In this document: piece by piece, positions 1 to 11,865 of the stretch
Layout: each line of letters starts with the position of its first letter
Numbering within the stretch: position 1 is the first letter of the stretch
Origin: Cohnella fermenti
GTDB lineage: Bacteria; Bacillota; Bacilli; Paenibacillales; Paenibacillaceae
Reading direction: 5' to 3'
NCBI RefSeq assembly: GCF_004801405.1
Contig: NZ_SSOB01000009.1
Location: 124,001 to 188,000, forward strand
Length of the DNA: 64,000 nucleotides
Translations under genes and position numbers: made by a program
The notes under the pieces: generated by a model
Databases searched by the model: none
The model's input: only the letters and a program-made list of their open reading frames with translations
What the model was told of the DNA's origin: nothing

Positions 1-4
1 TTTT

Positions 5-10
5 CCTCCT
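5..10 (-). promoter_or_regulatory. Shine-Dalgarno of the next gene, outside the window
   Basis: CCTCCT on the plus strand reads AGGAGG on the minus strand, just after flgC. It probably serves the next gene of the flagellar operon (fliE in Bacillus), whose start lies left of the window. Confidence 0.5.
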
Positions 11-48
11 CGCATTCAATAGGTTCGGTCGAGGTTCGGTCGGAAGGC

Positions 49-492
49 TTACTTGCCGAGCTCCAAGGACTTCATGAACATGGCCTTGCTGGCATTAAGC
101 GCGGTGACGTTAGCCTCATAGGAGCGGGTGGCCGAGATCATGTCGACCATCTCCTTCAAGATGTCGACATTCGGCATGCTGACCATGCCGTCCGCGTCCG
201 CATCCGGATGAGTCGGATTGTAGACTTGCTTAAACGGTGTCGAATCCTCGCGAATCTCCGTTACCCGGACGCCGGCCGAAGTGCCGGAATCCAGCTTGCC
301 GTTCAGAATGTCGGAGAAGCTCGGCTGATCCGGCTCGAACACGACTTCCTTGCGGCGATACGGCACGAATTCGCCGTTCACGTAGCTTGCTCTCGTCGTC
401 TCGGCGTTCGCGATGTTGGAGGAGATAACATCCATGCGAAGCCGCTGAGCCGTCAATGCGGACGCGCTCGTATCAAATCCGCTTAGCTTCAT
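49..492 (-). CDS. flgC: Flagellar basal-body rod protein FlgC
   Basis: A 147-residue protein of the flagellar rod/hook family, which builds the proximal rod that crosses the cell envelope. The N-terminus has the family signature around residues 5-33 (FDTSASALTAQRL, then SSNIANAET). The C-terminus is the heptad-rich helix (MISATRSYEANVTALNASK) that packs the rod. The length matches FlgC in Bacillus (about 150). It follows flgB with about 145 bp between them, and an AGGAGG just after its stop implies that the operon continues (fliE expected). The ATG at 492 has a GGAGGCAAC-type site upstream. Confidence 0.95.
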   Translation of the reverse strand: MKLSGFDTSASALTAQRLRMDVISSNIANAETTRASYVNGEFVPYRRKEVVFEPDQPSFSDILNGKLDSGTSAGVRVTEIREDSTPFKQVYNPTHPDADADGMVSMPNVDILKEMVDMISATRSYEANVTALNASKAMFMKSLELGK

Positions 493-511
493 AGAGTTGG
501 GTTGCCTCCTT

Positions 512-582
512 ATGGCTTGAATCTATCGATGGCTTGAATCTATCGATGGCTTGAATCTATCGACATATCGACATATCGACAT
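512..582. repeat. 17-bp x3 and 8-bp x2.5 tandem repeats between flgB and flgC
   Basis: ATGGCTTGAATCTATCG occurs three times in perfect tandem (512-528, 529-545, 546-562). It runs straight into ACATATCG repeated two and a half times (563-582). The tract lies in the flgB-flgC spacer and probably arose by slippage. Confidence 0.9.
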
Positions 583-637
583 TTTAAAGCTACCGAACGG
601 GGCTTCCGAATCGATCGGCCTTTAATCCGGCGCTTTA

Positions 638-1051
638 TCAGGTGCCCTTGATCGCCGTTCGCATCATCGTGACTTCGTGGCTGATCTGCTGAACGAACAG
701 ATTGTAGCGAAGCTGGTTCTCTGCGATCAGCGACATCTCTTTGTCGATGTCGACATTGTTTTTGCTGTTGTTGAATATCGTGCTCTCGTCCGTCACCACT
801 TTAGAAGAAGGGATCGCGCTCTGCGAGCTGCCGATAACCAGATGCCTCTCGTCCGTACGCGTGCCTGCGAAGGAGCCTATGCCCTGCGAATTCATCGCCT
901 GCTCCAGCAGTTCCTCGAAGACGACGTCCGACCGTTTGAAGTTGGGAGTATCCACGTTAGCCACATTATTGGCGATGACCTGCTGTCGCAACGAAGCGGC
1001 TTTTATGGCGCCTTCCAGCCTCTGGAACGACGCTCCGCCTAACAAATCCAC
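638..1051 (-). CDS. flgB: Flagellar basal-body rod protein FlgB
   Basis: FlgB is the most proximal flagellar rod subunit, exported through the flagellar type III apparatus. The body (LLGGASFQRLEGAI, then QQVIANNVANVDTPNFKRS) is typical of the family. I start it at the GTG at 1051 because an AAAAGGGG site lies 9 nt upstream and the resulting 137 residues match the family. The frame stays open for 39 more codons to 1168, but that extension (MSNRQDYAQWLL...) is unlike any FlgB N-terminus and has a weak site. A neighbouring GTG at 1054 is also possible. It is the first gene of the flagellar operon after codY. Confidence 0.92.
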   Translation of the reverse strand: MDLLGGASFQRLEGAIKAASLRQQVIANNVANVDTPNFKRSDVVFEELLEQAMNSQGIGSFAGTRTDERHLVIGSSQSAIPSSKVVTDESTIFNNSKNNVDIDKEMSLIAENQLRYNLFVQQISHEVTMMRTAIKGT

Positions 1052-1261
1052 CACGTACCGCCCCTTTTCCATTTTTAAGTCTTTTAAAGTACCCATCGGC
1101 TGCATAAATGAAACATTCAACATTCCATTATTCAACAACCATTGCGCATAATCCTGCCTGTTCGACATCTTTTTTCAAATCGTCACAATTCGAGTCGATT
1201 CCTGGCAGATTAAAAATTTCTAAGATCAATCATCCGATATCGGCCAAAAAGTGACAATAAG

Positions 1262-1296
1262 AAAAAAGCCCTATCTTGTTTCCAAGATCGGACTTT
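1262..1296 (-). terminator. Rho-independent terminator after codY
   Basis: On the minus strand the hairpin AAGTCCGATCTTG / CAAGATAGGGCTT (GAAA loop, one mismatch and one G-U pair) is followed by six T. It separates codY from the flagellar operon. Confidence 0.85.
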
Positions 1297-1322
1297 TGAA
1301 CGGGAAACTATTTCCAATCGGA

Positions 1323-2087
1323 CTATGCCTTGCGGGACTCCAGTTCCTGAAGCAATTTGTCGTTGAGAATGCGAATATAGGTGCCCTTCATCCCAAGAGA
1401 ACGAGTGTCGATAACCCCGGCGCTCTCCAGCTTGCGCAGCGCGTTTACGATGACCGAGCGGGTAATGCCGGCGCGGTCGGCGATCTTGGACGCGATGAGC
1501 AGCCCTTCTTTGCCTTCCAGCTCTTCGAAGATGTGGTCGACGGCTTCAAGCTCGCTGAACGACAAGGAATTGACCGCAATCGTTACGACGGCTTTGCTCC
1601 TTGCTTCGACCTCCCGCTCCTCCGCCCTCTCGCGAAGAATCTCCATCCCGATAATCGTCGACCCGTATTCCGCTAGAATGAGTTCATCATCCCCGACTTC
1701 CTCTTCACGAGATAGGACTATAGTCCCAATTCGATCTCCTCCGCCGATAATCGGCACGATCGTTACTTTCTGCCCGGAAAATGCGGATTCTACAGGGCTC
1801 AGCGCCTTCTCCGGCGCTTCGTTCGAGGCTGTGGACGTAATTCGTAAAAATAGTTCGTTCGTCTCCCCCGGAAAACGGAGCTCGTCCGCCGAATTCTGGC
1901 GCAGCCACGCTTCCGCGAAGGAAGCGGCTTGCGCCGCCCCCAGAATCTTGCCGCGGCGGCTGACGACAAACACACCGCCTCCGAGCGTTCCCCGCAGCGC
2001 TTCCGCCATCACTCGGAAGTTGAGCGGCTTGCCTGCCGCCTCCTGAAGCAGGCCGTTCAGCGTTCTGATCTTAGAAAGCAAACTCAT
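1323..2087 (-). CDS. codY: GTP- and branched-chain-amino-acid-sensing repressor CodY
   Basis: A 254-residue global regulator that senses GTP and isoleucine/valine and represses nutrient-limitation genes. The N-terminal GAF domain spans about residues 1-155. The winged helix-turn-helix lies near residues 195-235 ([19 protein letters not shown], the recognition helix). An AGGAGG site 11 nt upstream supports the ATG at 2087. It sits downstream of hslVU as in Bacillus. CodY in relatives controls nitrogen acquisition, so it may also affect the purine regulon further right, but that is only a possibility. Confidence 0.97.
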   Translation of the reverse strand: MSLLSKIRTLNGLLQEAAGKPLNFRVMAEALRGTLGGGVFVVSRRGKILGAAQAASFAEAWLRQNSADELRFPGETNELFLRITSTASNEAPEKALSPVESAFSGQKVTIVPIIGGGDRIGTIVLSREEEVGDDELILAEYGSTIIGMEILRERAEEREVEARSKAVVTIAVNSLSFSELEAVDHIFEELEGKEGLLIASKIADRAGITRSVIVNALRKLESAGVIDTRSLGMKGTYIRILNDKLLQELESRKA

Positions 2088-2123
2088 GTTAACGATATCC
2101 TCCTACGTAACCGCCCGCTGCCG

Positions 2124-3572
2124 CTACAAAATATATTGGCTCAAATCGCGATCGCTGGCAATGCTGGACAGTTTATCTCTCACATATTCCGGCGTAATCG
2201 ATAGCTGCGTGAGCTGCAGCTCCGGCGCCTCGAAGCTCAAATCCTCGAGCAGCTTCTCGAGCAGTGTATGAAGTCGGCGTGCGCCGATGTTCTCGGTGTT
2301 GCGGTTCACGTCCTGGGCCATTCGCGCCAGCTCGACGATCGCGGCATCGGTAAATTCGATCTCGACCCCCTCCGTCGCCAGCAACGCGGCATACTGCTTC
2401 GTCAGCGCATTCTCCGGTTCCGTAAGAATACGCACAAAATCGTCATCCGTCAAGCTGGATAATTCGACCCGGATCGGGAAACGTCCCTGAAGCTCGGGGA
2501 TAAGGTCCGAAGGCTTCGATACGTGGAACGCACCAGCCGCGACGAACAGCACGTAATCGGTCTTGACGGGGCCGTACTTCGTCACCACCGTCGATCCCTC
2601 GACAATCGGCAGAATGTCTCTCTGCACCCCTTCGCGGGACACATCAGGCCCTTGCCCCCTGCCGTTGCTGGCGATCTTGTCGATCTCGTCGATGAAAATA
2701 ATTCCGGACTGCTCGGCTCGCGCTACGGACTCGGAGATCACGTCGTCCATGTCGATCAGCTTGCCCGCTTCCTCCACGATAAGCGCCTTGCGCGCCTCCT
2801 TGACGGACAGCTTGCGCTTCTTGCGCCGCTTCGGCATGAATTGGCTCAGCATCTCCTGCATATTGCCCATCTGGTCCTGCCCCGGCCCGCCGAGCATATC
2901 GAGCATCGTCGGCGTCGTATCGTCGACCTCGATCTCGACGATCTCGTTCTCGAGGGTGCCGGCCTTCAGCTTGGCAAGCGTATCCGCGCGCTTCGTCTGC
3001 AGGGACGGATCGACCGGCTCCGGCTCGTCGGCCGCCTGCTGGTTCTGCCCTCCGCCGAACAGCATCTCGAACGGATTGCGCTGCGGCTTCTGCTTCGAGG
3101 AAGACGGCACGAGCAGCGCCGCCAGCCGCTCGTTGGCAGCCTCCTCCGCCTTGTCGCGCACCTTCTCCGTGCGCTCCTCCTTCACCATGCGGATCGCCGT
3201 CTCGACGAGATCGCGTACCATCGACTCGACGTCTCGGCCCACATAGCCGACCTCGGTGAACTTGGTCGCCTCCAGCTTGACGAACGGGGCTTGCACCAGC
3301 TTCGCGAGCCTGCGGGCAATCTCCGTCTTGCCGACGCCCGTCGGCCCGATCATCAGAATGTTCTTCGGCACGACCTCGTCCCGCATCGCCTCCGGCAGCT
3401 TGCTGCGGCGATACCGGTTCCGCAACGCGACAGCGACGGATCTCTTCGCCGGCTTCTGTCCGACGATATACTTATCGAGCTCTGCAACGATCTGGCGGGG
3501 AGTCCACGAATCATTCCACGAATCTCTGCCCGCATCCTTCCCCGCATCCTTCTTCAATGAATCGTTCATCAT
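2124..3572 (-). CDS. hslU: ATP-dependent protease ATPase subunit HslU (ClpY)
   Basis: An AAA+ unfoldase that feeds substrates to HslV in the cytoplasm. Walker A is [15 protein letters not shown], Walker B with sensor is [11 protein letters not shown], and a charged intermediate domain lies in the middle. The C-terminal tail (DLSQYIL) is the part that docks into HslV. Three in-frame ATGs lie close together (3578, 3572, 3569). The GGAGGG site abuts the first and is 6 and 9 nt from the others, so I use 3572. It lies 29 bp downstream of hslV in one operon. Confidence 0.95.
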   Translation of the reverse strand: MMNDSLKKDAGKDAGRDSWNDSWTPRQIVAELDKYIVGQKPAKRSVAVALRNRYRRSKLPEAMRDEVVPKNILMIGPTGVGKTEIARRLAKLVQAPFVKLEATKFTEVGYVGRDVESMVRDLVETAIRMVKEERTEKVRDKAEEAANERLAALLVPSSSKQKPQRNPFEMLFGGGQNQQAADEPEPVDPSLQTKRADTLAKLKAGTLENEIVEIEVDDTTPTMLDMLGGPGQDQMGNMQEMLSQFMPKRRKKRKLSVKEARKALIVEEAGKLIDMDDVISESVARAEQSGIIFIDEIDKIASNGRGQGPDVSREGVQRDILPIVEGSTVVTKYGPVKTDYVLFVAAGAFHVSKPSDLIPELQGRFPIRVELSSLTDDDFVRILTEPENALTKQYAALLATEGVEIEFTDAAIVELARMAQDVNRNTENIGARRLHTLLEKLLEDLSFEAPELQLTQLSITPEYVRDKLSSIASDRDLSQYIL

Positions 3573-3601
3573 TGCCATCCCTCCGATTCTGTTGCTCGCG
3601 T

Positions 3602-4144
3602 TCAGATCTCTTCGACGACCAGATTATTGTTCGTGTACACGCAGATCTCGGAAGCGATCTGCAGGGCGTTCTTCGCGATCTCCTTCGCTTCCAGATCGGG
3701 AGCGTGGCGCTTGAGCGCTCGCGCCGCAGACAGCGCGAAGCTCCCGCCCGACCCGATCGCCAGAATGTCGTCGTCCGGCTCGATCACCTCGCCGTTGCCC
3801 GACAAGAGCAGCATGCCGGAGGCGTCGATGACGATCAGCATCGCCTCCAGCTTGCGCAGCACGCGGTCCGACCGCCAATCCTTGGCGAGCTCGACCGCCG
3901 CCCGCTGCAAGTTGCCGTGGTGCTCTTCCAGCTTGCCTTCGAATTTCTCGAATAGCGTGATCGCATCCGCGACGGAGCCCGCGAAGCCCGCGAGCACTTG
4001 CCCCCTGTACAGACGGCGAACCTTCTTGGCCGTGCTCTTCATTACCATGCTGTTGCCGAACGTCACCTGCCCGTCGCCGGCGATCGCTCCTTTGCCGTTA
4101 TGGCGCACCGCGCATATCGTGGTGGCGTGGAATGACATCTCCAT
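3602..4144 (-). CDS. hslV: ATP-dependent protease peptidase subunit HslV (ClpQ)
   Basis: A 180-residue proteasome-like peptidase that forms the HslUV complex with the next gene. The fold signature is GDGQVTFG, then [10 protein letters not shown]. The start ATG at 4144 is 7 nt after GAGGAGG and gives the N-terminus [10 protein letters not shown]. The E. coli catalytic Thr1 aligns to the TTI of this stretch, so the mature protein must either be processed or, as described for Bacillus ClpQ, use an N-terminal Ser. An internal ATG at 4138 would expose Ser after Met removal but is 13 nt from the site. Confidence 0.94.
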   Translation of the reverse strand: MEMSFHATTICAVRHNGKGAIAGDGQVTFGNSMVMKSTAKKVRRLYRGQVLAGFAGSVADAITLFEKFEGKLEEHHGNLQRAAVELAKDWRSDRVLRKLEAMLIVIDASGMLLLSGNGEVIEPDDDILAIGSGGSFALSAARALKRHAPDLEAKEIAKNALQIASEICVYTNNNLVVEEI

Positions 4145-4235
4145 TCGGATTCCTCCTCGAATTGCAAACTTATGACAAGCATCCAAGGCATGAAACGCGG
4201 CGAAGCAGCAGGCGCTCTGTCCGGCTGCCGCTGCT

Positions 4236-5576
4236 TCATTGTGCCTTGATCTCGCTTGATTGGCGAATTGTCGACTTGAACTCGTCGATCGCTTCCAGCG
4301 CGCGCGCCGCGATCCTGTCGTTCTTCTCCTTCTTGCTGCGAACGCGGGTGTCCAGCGGCGGGAACAGGCCGAAGTTCGCATTCATCGGCTGGAAGTGCCG
4401 AAAGTCGGCCGTCGTGATGTACTCGGCCATGCTGCCGAGCGTCGTCTCGGACGGCAGCGGCAGCAGCTCCAGCCCCCGTGCCAGTCGTCCGGCGTTGAGC
4501 CCGGCGATAAGACCCGATGCGGCCGATTCCACATATCCTTCCACGCCCGTCATCTGGCCCGCGAAGAAGAGCGATTCCCGTCCGCGGAATTGGTAGGTCG
4601 ACTTCAGCAGGCGGGGAGAGTTGATGAACGTATTGCGATGCATGACTCCGTATCGAACGAATTCGGCGTTCTCCAAGCCCGGGATGAGCGAGAACACGCG
4701 CTTCTGCTCTCCCCACTTCAGATGAGTCTGGAAGCCGACCAGATTGTACAGCGTTCCGGACGCGTTGTCCTGGCGAAGCTGGATGACTGCGAACGGCTGC
4801 TTGCTCGTATTCGGATCGACCAGCCCGACCGGCTTCAGCGGACCGAACAGCATCGTCTGCTTGCCCCGCCCCGCCATGACTTCGATCGGCATGCAGCCTT
4901 CGAACACCATATTCTTCTCGAAGTCCTTCACCTCGGCCGTCTCCGCCGTCGTGAGAGCTTCGTAGAACGCCTCGAACTCCTCTTCCGTCATCGGGCAGTT
5001 CAGGTAAGCCGCTTCGCCCTTGTCGTATCTCGAGGCAAGGAAAACCTTGTTCATGTCGATAGAGTCCTTCATGACGATCGGCGCCGCAGCATCGAAGAAG
5101 TAAAAGTACTCTTCGCCGAGCAGCTCGCGAATCTGCGCCGATAGCTCCGGCGACGTGAGCGGCCCGGTCGCCAGCACGACGATGCCGTCCGCCGGGATCT
5201 GGGTGAACTCCTCGTTCACGACCGTGATGAGAGGATGCTCCCGCAGCCGGCTCGTCACCTCTCCGGAGAACCCTTCGCGGTCGACCGCGAGCGCTCCCCC
5301 CGCAGGAACGGCGTTCCGGTCGGCTGCGGACAGAATAAGCGAATCGAGCCGCCTCATCTCTTCCTTAAGGACGCCGACGGCGTTCGTCAGCCCGTTCGCC
5401 CTTAGACTGTTGCTGCAGACCAGTTCCGCGAACTGATCCGTATGATGCGCCGGCGTCCGGCGGACGGGTCGCATCTCGTACAGTGTGACCGGAACCCCCT
5501 GGGAAGCGATTTGCCAAGCGGCTTCGCTTCCCGCGAGTCCCGCGCCTACGACGGTAACCTGCGTATGGTGAGCCAA
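4236..5576 (-). CDS. trmFO: Methylenetetrahydrofolate-tRNA (uracil-54-C5)-methyltransferase TrmFO
   Basis: A folate- and FAD-dependent enzyme that makes ribothymidine-54 in tRNA. The FAD-binding GxGxxG motif is at the N-terminus ([13 protein letters not shown]). The TrmFO motif [11 protein letters not shown] contains the conserved Cys, and the length (446) is slightly above the usual 435-440. The start is a TTG at 5576, 7 nt after AGGAGGT. In Bacillus xerC/codV follows this gene. Here only a 91-bp spacer separates it from hslV, so that recombinase gene is absent from the locus. Confidence 0.96.
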   Translation of the reverse strand: MAHHTQVTVVGAGLAGSEAAWQIASQGVPVTLYEMRPVRRTPAHHTDQFAELVCSNSLRANGLTNAVGVLKEEMRRLDSLILSAADRNAVPAGGALAVDREGFSGEVTSRLREHPLITVVNEEFTQIPADGIVVLATGPLTSPELSAQIRELLGEEYFYFFDAAAPIVMKDSIDMNKVFLASRYDKGEAAYLNCPMTEEEFEAFYEALTTAETAEVKDFEKNMVFEGCMPIEVMAGRGKQTMLFGPLKPVGLVDPNTSKQPFAVIQLRQDNASGTLYNLVGFQTHLKWGEQKRVFSLIPGLENAEFVRYGVMHRNTFINSPRLLKSTYQFRGRESLFFAGQMTGVEGYVESAASGLIAGLNAGRLARGLELLPLPSETTLGSMAEYITTADFRHFQPMNANFGLFPPLDTRVRSKKEKNDRIAARALEAIDEFKSTIRQSSEIKAQ

Positions 5577-5658
5577 CTTAAGTACCTCCTGCGCCTTGCT
5601 TGTATCCTATTCGATACCGGTTCCGCTTCATGCCGGCACCGGCCGCTTCCGGCTCGGA

Positions 5659-7761
5659 TTATTCCAGATCCGGCCCTTCGTCGGCCTCCGGAGCCGTCTC
5701 GCTGTGCGAGCACTGCGTGCAATTCCAGGTCGCCCCGCTCCTCGTCCGCTTCTCGGTCATCATTGAACCGCATTCCGGACAAGGCTTCGCGACCGGCTTA
5801 TCCCAGGAGACGTAGTCGCACTCCGGATATTGATCGCAGCCGTAGAACATGCGCCCCTTCTTGCTCCGCCTCTCCACAATGTGGCCCTTCTTGCACTTCG
5901 GGCACACAACGCCGGTCGCCTTCACGATCGGTTTGGTGTTGCGACATTCAGGGAAGCCCGAGCAGGCGAGGAACTTGCCGAAGCGGCCCATCTTGTACAC
6001 CATCGGACTTCCGCACTTCTCGCAGATCTCGTCGGAAGGCTCGTCTTTGATCTCGATCTCCTTCATCTCTTCCTCGGCCACTTCGAGACGCTTCTCGAAC
6101 GACTTGTAGAACTCCTCGATGACGTCGATCCAGTTCTCCTTGCCTTCTTCCACATGGTCGAGATCGCCTTCCATGTTCGCCGTGAACTCGGTGTCGAGAA
6201 TCTCAGGGAAGAACTCTTCCATCAATTGATTGATCAGGTCGCCGAGCTCCGTCGGGAAAAACTTCTTCTCTTCAATCGCGACGTAATTGCGCTTCTGAAT
6301 TGTCTCCAGCGTAGGAGCATAGGTACTCGGGCGCCCGATTCCCAGCTCCTCCATCGTCTTCACGAGACGCGCTTCCGTATAGCGAGGAGGAGGCTGCGTG
6401 AAGTGCTGTTTCGGATCGAGTTCCTTCGTCTCGACCGCATCTCCGGAACGGAGCGGCGGCAGCAGGCGATCTTCCTCGGTCGTGCCGTCGTCGTTGCTCT
6501 CGACATACACCTTCATGAAGCCGGAGAACTTCAGCTTCGAACCGTTCGCGCGGAACGTGGCCGGGCCGCTTACAAGATCGACCGTCATCGTATCGAGCAC
6601 GGCGGAAGACATCTGGCTGGCGACAAAGCGCTCCCACACTAGCTTGTAGAGACGAAGCTGATCTCGGGACAGGAACGGCTTCATCTGCTCCGGCTCGCGG
6701 AGCACGGACGTCGGACGGATCGCTTCGTGCGCATCCTGGGCGTTCGCGTTCTTCTTCAGGTATACCCGGGGAGTCTCGGGGTAATAGCTCGCACCGTACT
6801 TGCCTACGATAAAGCCCTGCGCTTCCTCCTGGGCGACGGGAGAGATACGCGTCGAGTCCGTTCTCATGTACGTAATGAGACCGACGGTGCCTTCCTTCCC
6901 GAGATCGACGCCCTCGTAAAGCTGCTGCGCGATCTGCATCGTCTTCGAGGCGCGGAAGTTCAGCTTGCGTGCCGCTTCCTGTTGCAGGGAGCTCGTAATG
7001 AACGGCGGAGACGGGTTGCGCTGACGCTCCTTCTCCTTCACTTCGCCGACCGAGAACGGCTGCCCCGCAATCGCGGCGAGAACCTCGTTCACGTCCGATT
7101 GGCTCTTCAGTTCCTTCTTGTCGTCGCCAAGCGCGTGGAACTTCGCTTCGAACGCCTTCCCCTCTCTAAGGAGATGCGCCGTAATGCTCCAGTATTCTTC
7201 CGGCACGAACGCCTTGATCTCATGCTCCCTGTCGATGATCAGCTTGACCGCGACCGACTGAACGCGACCGGCGCTAAGCCCCTTCTTGACCTTCTTCCAG
7301 AGCAGCGGGCTGATCTTGTAGCCGACCAGGCGATCAAGCACGCGGCGAGCCTGCTGCGCGTTCACCAGATCCATATTGATAGGCCGCGGAGCCTTGAAGG
7401 CGTCTTTGACCGCTTGTTTCGTAATTTCGTTGAATACGACACGGCACGTGTCCGACTCGTCGAGCTCCAAATAATGCGCCAAGTGCCAGGCGATCGCTTC
7501 TCCCTCTCTATCGGGGTCGGCCGCCAGATAGACTTTCTTGACTTTCTTGCTGGCGTCCTTCAGTTCCTTGAGGACGCTCCCTTTGCCGCGAATCGTAATG
7601 TACTTCAGTTGGAATTCATTGCCGATCTCCACGCCGATCTGGCTCTTCGGAAGGTCCCGAATATGGCCCATGGACGCTTTAACGATAAATTTGCTGCCCA
7701 AGTATTTGCCGATTGTCTTGGCTTTAGCCGGTGACTCTACAATAACGAGTGAATCCGCCAC
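5659..7761 (-). CDS. topA: DNA topoisomerase I
   Basis: A type IA topoisomerase that relaxes negative supercoils. The Toprim domain is at the N-terminus ([26 protein letters not shown]), and the active-site tyrosine is in [11 protein letters not shown]. Three four-cysteine zinc fingers close the protein (CEKCGSP..., CPKCKKG..., CPECGSM...). I place the start at the GTG at 7761. The GGAGAGGAGG site is 7 nt upstream of it but only 1 nt from the ATG at 7767, and the residue after the GTG matches the usual N-terminus. It lies 82 bp upstream of trmFO, as in Bacillus. Confidence 0.97.
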   Translation of the reverse strand: MADSLVIVESPAKAKTIGKYLGSKFIVKASMGHIRDLPKSQIGVEIGNEFQLKYITIRGKGSVLKELKDASKKVKKVYLAADPDREGEAIAWHLAHYLELDESDTCRVVFNEITKQAVKDAFKAPRPINMDLVNAQQARRVLDRLVGYKISPLLWKKVKKGLSAGRVQSVAVKLIIDREHEIKAFVPEEYWSITAHLLREGKAFEAKFHALGDDKKELKSQSDVNEVLAAIAGQPFSVGEVKEKERQRNPSPPFITSSLQQEAARKLNFRASKTMQIAQQLYEGVDLGKEGTVGLITYMRTDSTRISPVAQEEAQGFIVGKYGASYYPETPRVYLKKNANAQDAHEAIRPTSVLREPEQMKPFLSRDQLRLYKLVWERFVASQMSSAVLDTMTVDLVSGPATFRANGSKLKFSGFMKVYVESNDDGTTEEDRLLPPLRSGDAVETKELDPKQHFTQPPPRYTEARLVKTMEELGIGRPSTYAPTLETIQKRNYVAIEEKKFFPTELGDLINQLMEEFFPEILDTEFTANMEGDLDHVEEGKENWIDVIEEFYKSFEKRLEVAEEEMKEIEIKDEPSDEICEKCGSPMVYKMGRFGKFLACSGFPECRNTKPIVKATGVVCPKCKKGHIVERRSKKGRMFYGCDQYPECDYVSWDKPVAKPCPECGSMMTEKRTRSGATWNCTQCSHSETAPEADEGPDLE

Positions 7762-8081
7762 GTCCATTCCTCCTCTCCAACAGTCAACAAGTTCTTAGAC
7801 CGAGCTTACATCGCTCCGCAAGAACTTCCCTTCAGCGAATCGTTTATACGAACCAAGGTGTTGGGTGAAAATATGCGCTTTATCTGTAAGGATACTCATA
7901 AAACCGTCCGAACGCAAACATCGTTCGCGAGCGGCCCCTACGATCGCCCTTTTGTCCTCGCGATAACGACCATCTTCGGCGGACCATATTCCCTCCTCGG
8001 GTTCTCGTTGCCCATCATAACACGAGCATCGGGAAGAGCTCAAATTCCTCCCTTCCCGAATCGCGTCCCTTCATTAATATA
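7762..8081. other. topA-dprA intergenic region with an inverted repeat
   Basis: No gene is seen in these 320 bp. TCGGGAAG / CTTCCCGA (8029-8036 and 8052-8059, 15-nt loop) could fold after dprA but lacks a T tract. A weak topA promoter (TTGCGT, 17 bp, TATCCT on the minus strand) can be proposed about 150 bp upstream of topA. Confidence 0.35.
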
Positions 8082-9215
8082 CTAGATGACTTCGTAGATC
8101 GATCCTGGCAGTAGCTGAACGAGCCGCTTCATCTGCAAGCCGAGAAGAGCCGCGTGCAATTGGCCCGCCGGCATCCCGCTCCAAGCAAGCAACTCGTCGA
8201 TGGTGCGCGCCCCCTCTTCTGCAAGCCATTCGTGCAGCGCCTCTTCCTCCGGCGTCAGCTCCTCGGCCTTCCCCGCATTCGAGTGGCCGCTGGCGGCCGC
8301 TTCCTCCGGCTGGCCGTTCGCCCTTCTCCATTCTCCGAGCGTCCGAACGTAATCCGTGAGAACATCGTTCGCGCCAAGGACCGGCTTGGCCCCGTCGTTC
8401 AGCAGCTTGAGCACTCCGACGCTGCGCGGCGACGTGATCGGCCCCGGCACAATATATACGTCCCGGTTGTAATTCAAGGCGTGCGTGGACGTGATCAACG
8501 CCCCGCTCCCTTCGCCCGCTTCCACGATAAGCGCTCCCTGGCATAAGCCCGCGATGATCCGATTGCGCAAGTAGAAGTGCGCCTTCGTCAACGGAGCCCC
8601 GAGCGGAGATTCGGAGATTGCAAGCCCTTCGTCGACGATCTCCCGGTACAGTCCGCGATTCTCCGACGGATACGGATGATCGACTGGCGAGGCCAGGACG
8701 GCGATCGTCGTCCCGGGCTTGCCGAGCGCGCCGATGTGCGCCGACGTGTCGATGCCCCTCGCCAGTCCGCTCACGACCGTTATCCCGGACTGCGCGCACG
8801 AGGCCGACAGCTCCTCCGCCATGCGTTTGCCGTAGGCAGTTGCGGTCCGTGTGCCGACAACGGCAATCGCTGGCCTCAGAAGGAGCTCCAGCCTTCCTAC
8901 GGCATACAGCACCCAAGGAGGGTCCTCGATATGCTTCAGCAGAGGCGGATACTCCGGGTCCAACCTCGTGACGACTTTGATGCCCGCCCTCTCCCTTTTG
9001 CGAATCGCCAGCTCGATCTTCTCGTCCGTCAGCCTCTCGGCGAGGTTCGCCGCTTGCCTCGCAGACAAGGCGAATTCCCGCCAATCCATCGCCCTCCGAT
9101 GGTTCGCTCCTTCCAACGCCCCGCACGCGATCACGCGCCTTATCGTGATCCATCCTACGCCTTCCGTCTCGTGCATCCCGACAAGCAGTTCGCTTGCCTC
9201 CCAATCCCGCGCCAT
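8082..9215 (-). CDS. dprA: DNA processing protein DprA (Smf)
   Basis: DprA loads RecA onto incoming single-stranded DNA during natural transformation. The Rossmann-like core is present (AVVGTRTATAYG, SGLARGIDTSAH, IPGP-like VPGPITS). A C-terminal winged-helix domain follows (about residues 320-377, TPEEEALHEWL to YEVI). The ATG at 9215 is 9 nt from AGGAGG. The frame runs open to 9251 but without a site. In Bacillus smf also lies between sucD and topA. Together with the yifB gene at 13.3 kb this gives two of the competence-associated genes that are often clustered. Confidence 0.95.
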   Translation of the reverse strand: MARDWEASELLVGMHETEGVGWITIRRVIACGALEGANHRRAMDWREFALSARQAANLAERLTDEKIELAIRKRERAGIKVVTRLDPEYPPLLKHIEDPPWVLYAVGRLELLLRPAIAVVGTRTATAYGKRMAEELSASCAQSGITVVSGLARGIDTSAHIGALGKPGTTIAVLASPVDHPYPSENRGLYREIVDEGLAISESPLGAPLTKAHFYLRNRIIAGLCQGALIVEAGEGSGALITSTHALNYNRDVYIVPGPITSPRSVGVLKLLNDGAKPVLGANDVLTDYVRTLGEWRRANGQPEEAAASGHSNAGKAEELTPEEEALHEWLAEEGARTIDELLAWSGMPAGQLHAALLGLQMKRLVQLLPGSIYEVI

Positions 9216-9264
9216 GCTCCCCCGCCTCCTAATGGGCACCGACTGCCGCAATCGTTCATCGCTT

Positions 9265-9315
9265 CAAAACAGAAACAGCCCTCCGCTTCCCTCGTTCGAG
9301 GAATGCGGAAGGCTG
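9265..9315 (-). terminator. Rho-independent terminator after sucD
   Basis: On the minus strand CAGCCTTCCGC pairs with GCGGAGGGCTG (one G-U), with an inner CCTCG/CGAGG extension, followed by a T-rich stretch (TTTCTGTTTT). Confidence 0.85.
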
Positions 9316-9351
9316 CCTGCCTATCCGATATCGTTATGGCTTAAAGCCGAA

Positions 9352-10278
9352 TTAGCTCTTGCACTTCTCCAGCAAACCGCGCTCTTCAAGCACGCCCACC
9401 AGCGTAGCGCCCATCTCCGAAGGAGTCGGGGACACGCGAATGCCGCACTCTTCGAGCTTCGCAATCTTCTCGGCCGCCGTGCCCTTGCCGCCCGAGATGA
9501 TGGCGCCGGCATGGCCCATGCGCTTCCCTGGAGGCGCGGTTGCGCCGCCGATGAAGCCGACGACCGGCTTCGTCATGTTCGCCTTGACCCACTCCGCCGC
9601 TTCTTCTTCCGCCGTTCCGCCGATCTCCCCGATCATGATGACCGCATACGTGTCAGGGTCTTCGTTGAACAGGTTAAGGATGTCGATGAACTCGGAGCCC
9701 TTGACAGGGTCGCCGCCGATGCCGACAGCGGACGATTGGCCGATGCCGCGGGATGTGAGCTGATGAACCGCTTCGTACGTCAGCGTTCCCGAACGGGAGA
9801 CGACGCCTACGTGGCCCTTCTTGTGGATATAGCCCGGCATGATGCCGATCTTGATCTCGTCCGGCGTAATGACGCCCGGGCAGTTAGGCCCGATCAGGCG
9901 AGTCTTCTTGCCTTCCATGTAGCGCTTGACCTTGACCATGTCCAGCACCGGAATGCCTTCCGTGATACAGATGACGAGGTCGAGCTCGGCATCTACCGCT
10001 TCCAGGATCGAGTCGGCCGCGAACGGCGGAGCGACATAGATAACGGAAGCCGTTGCGCCCGTAGCCGCTATCGCTTCTTTAACCGTGTTGAAGATCGGCA
10101 GCGTTACCTTAGTGCCGTTCTCCAGGTCGAAATCGATCGTTTGGCCGCCCTTGCCAGGCGTAACGCCGCCGACCATCTGCGTGCCGTAATCCAGAGCACC
10201 CTTGGCGTGGAACGCGCCCGTTGCGCCTGTGATGCCTTGGGTGATCACCTTGGTGTTCTTATCGATCAAGATACTCAT
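9352..10278 (-). CDS. sucD: Succinyl-CoA synthetase alpha subunit
   Basis: The alpha subunit binds CoA and carries the phosphohistidine of the TCA-cycle reaction succinyl-CoA + NDP + Pi = succinate + CoA + NTP. The CoA-binding start is [13 protein letters not shown]. The active-site histidine lies in [14 protein letters not shown] near residue 255. Its 308 residues are slightly longer than usual. It lies 27 bp after sucC in one operon and is closed by a terminator. Confidence 0.97.
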   Translation of the reverse strand: MSILIDKNTKVITQGITGATGAFHAKGALDYGTQMVGGVTPGKGGQTIDFDLENGTKVTLPIFNTVKEAIAATGATASVIYVAPPFAADSILEAVDAELDLVICITEGIPVLDMVKVKRYMEGKKTRLIGPNCPGVITPDEIKIGIMPGYIHKKGHVGVVSRSGTLTYEAVHQLTSRGIGQSSAVGIGGDPVKGSEFIDILNLFNEDPDTYAVIMIGEIGGTAEEEAAEWVKANMTKPVVGFIGGATAPPGKRMGHAGAIISGGKGTAAEKIAKLEECGIRVSPTPSEMGATLVGVLEERGLLEKCKS

Positions 10279-10305
10279 GACTTCACACTCCCCGGTTGGT
10301 TCTCC

Positions 10306-11466
<1,161 letters not shown>

Positions 11467-11865
11467 GGCCTAGCATCCTCCCGTTTTGCACGCATCTGAA
11501 GAATCTCTGGGTACTTTTGCATGTACCGAAACCTTAACCATTGTAACACCTTTTCCGCGAGTCTTCCTCCATTTTTCATCTTTTTATTAGTCCCAATCGG
11601 CAATGATTTCATATCGGAATGCGATCATTCAACCCCTAACCGATAATAGATTTACCAATACGCAGAAATCTAACCATCCGCTGTCGTTTTCTTCGCAGCG
11701 GGTGCGATTTTCTTCAATTGGATGTCCGGCTGCTCCTCGCCCCCGCGCTTAACCGCCTCGCTCGCAAGCCTCTCCTCTTCTTGGATGGGGATTTTTCCAA
11801 TTGCTTGAAGCTCTCAATTATTTCCCCGATTGTCCCGATATTATTTGTAGGCAAGGGGGATAATC
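11467..11865. promoter_or_regulatory. Divergent spacer with a putative sucC promoter
   Basis: This 399-bp spacer between two divergent genes holds no ORF that I can support. The best signal is an extended -10 on the minus strand (TGTTACAAT, TACAAT at 11540-11545), 74 bp before sucC, with no good -35. The rest is AT-rich upstream sequence of the plus-strand membrane protein. Confidence 0.45.

Noticed and set aside
1052-1168. 39-residue N-terminal extension of FlgB
   Set aside because: No FlgB-like sequence and only a weak ribosome site. The GTG at 1051 gives the normal length.
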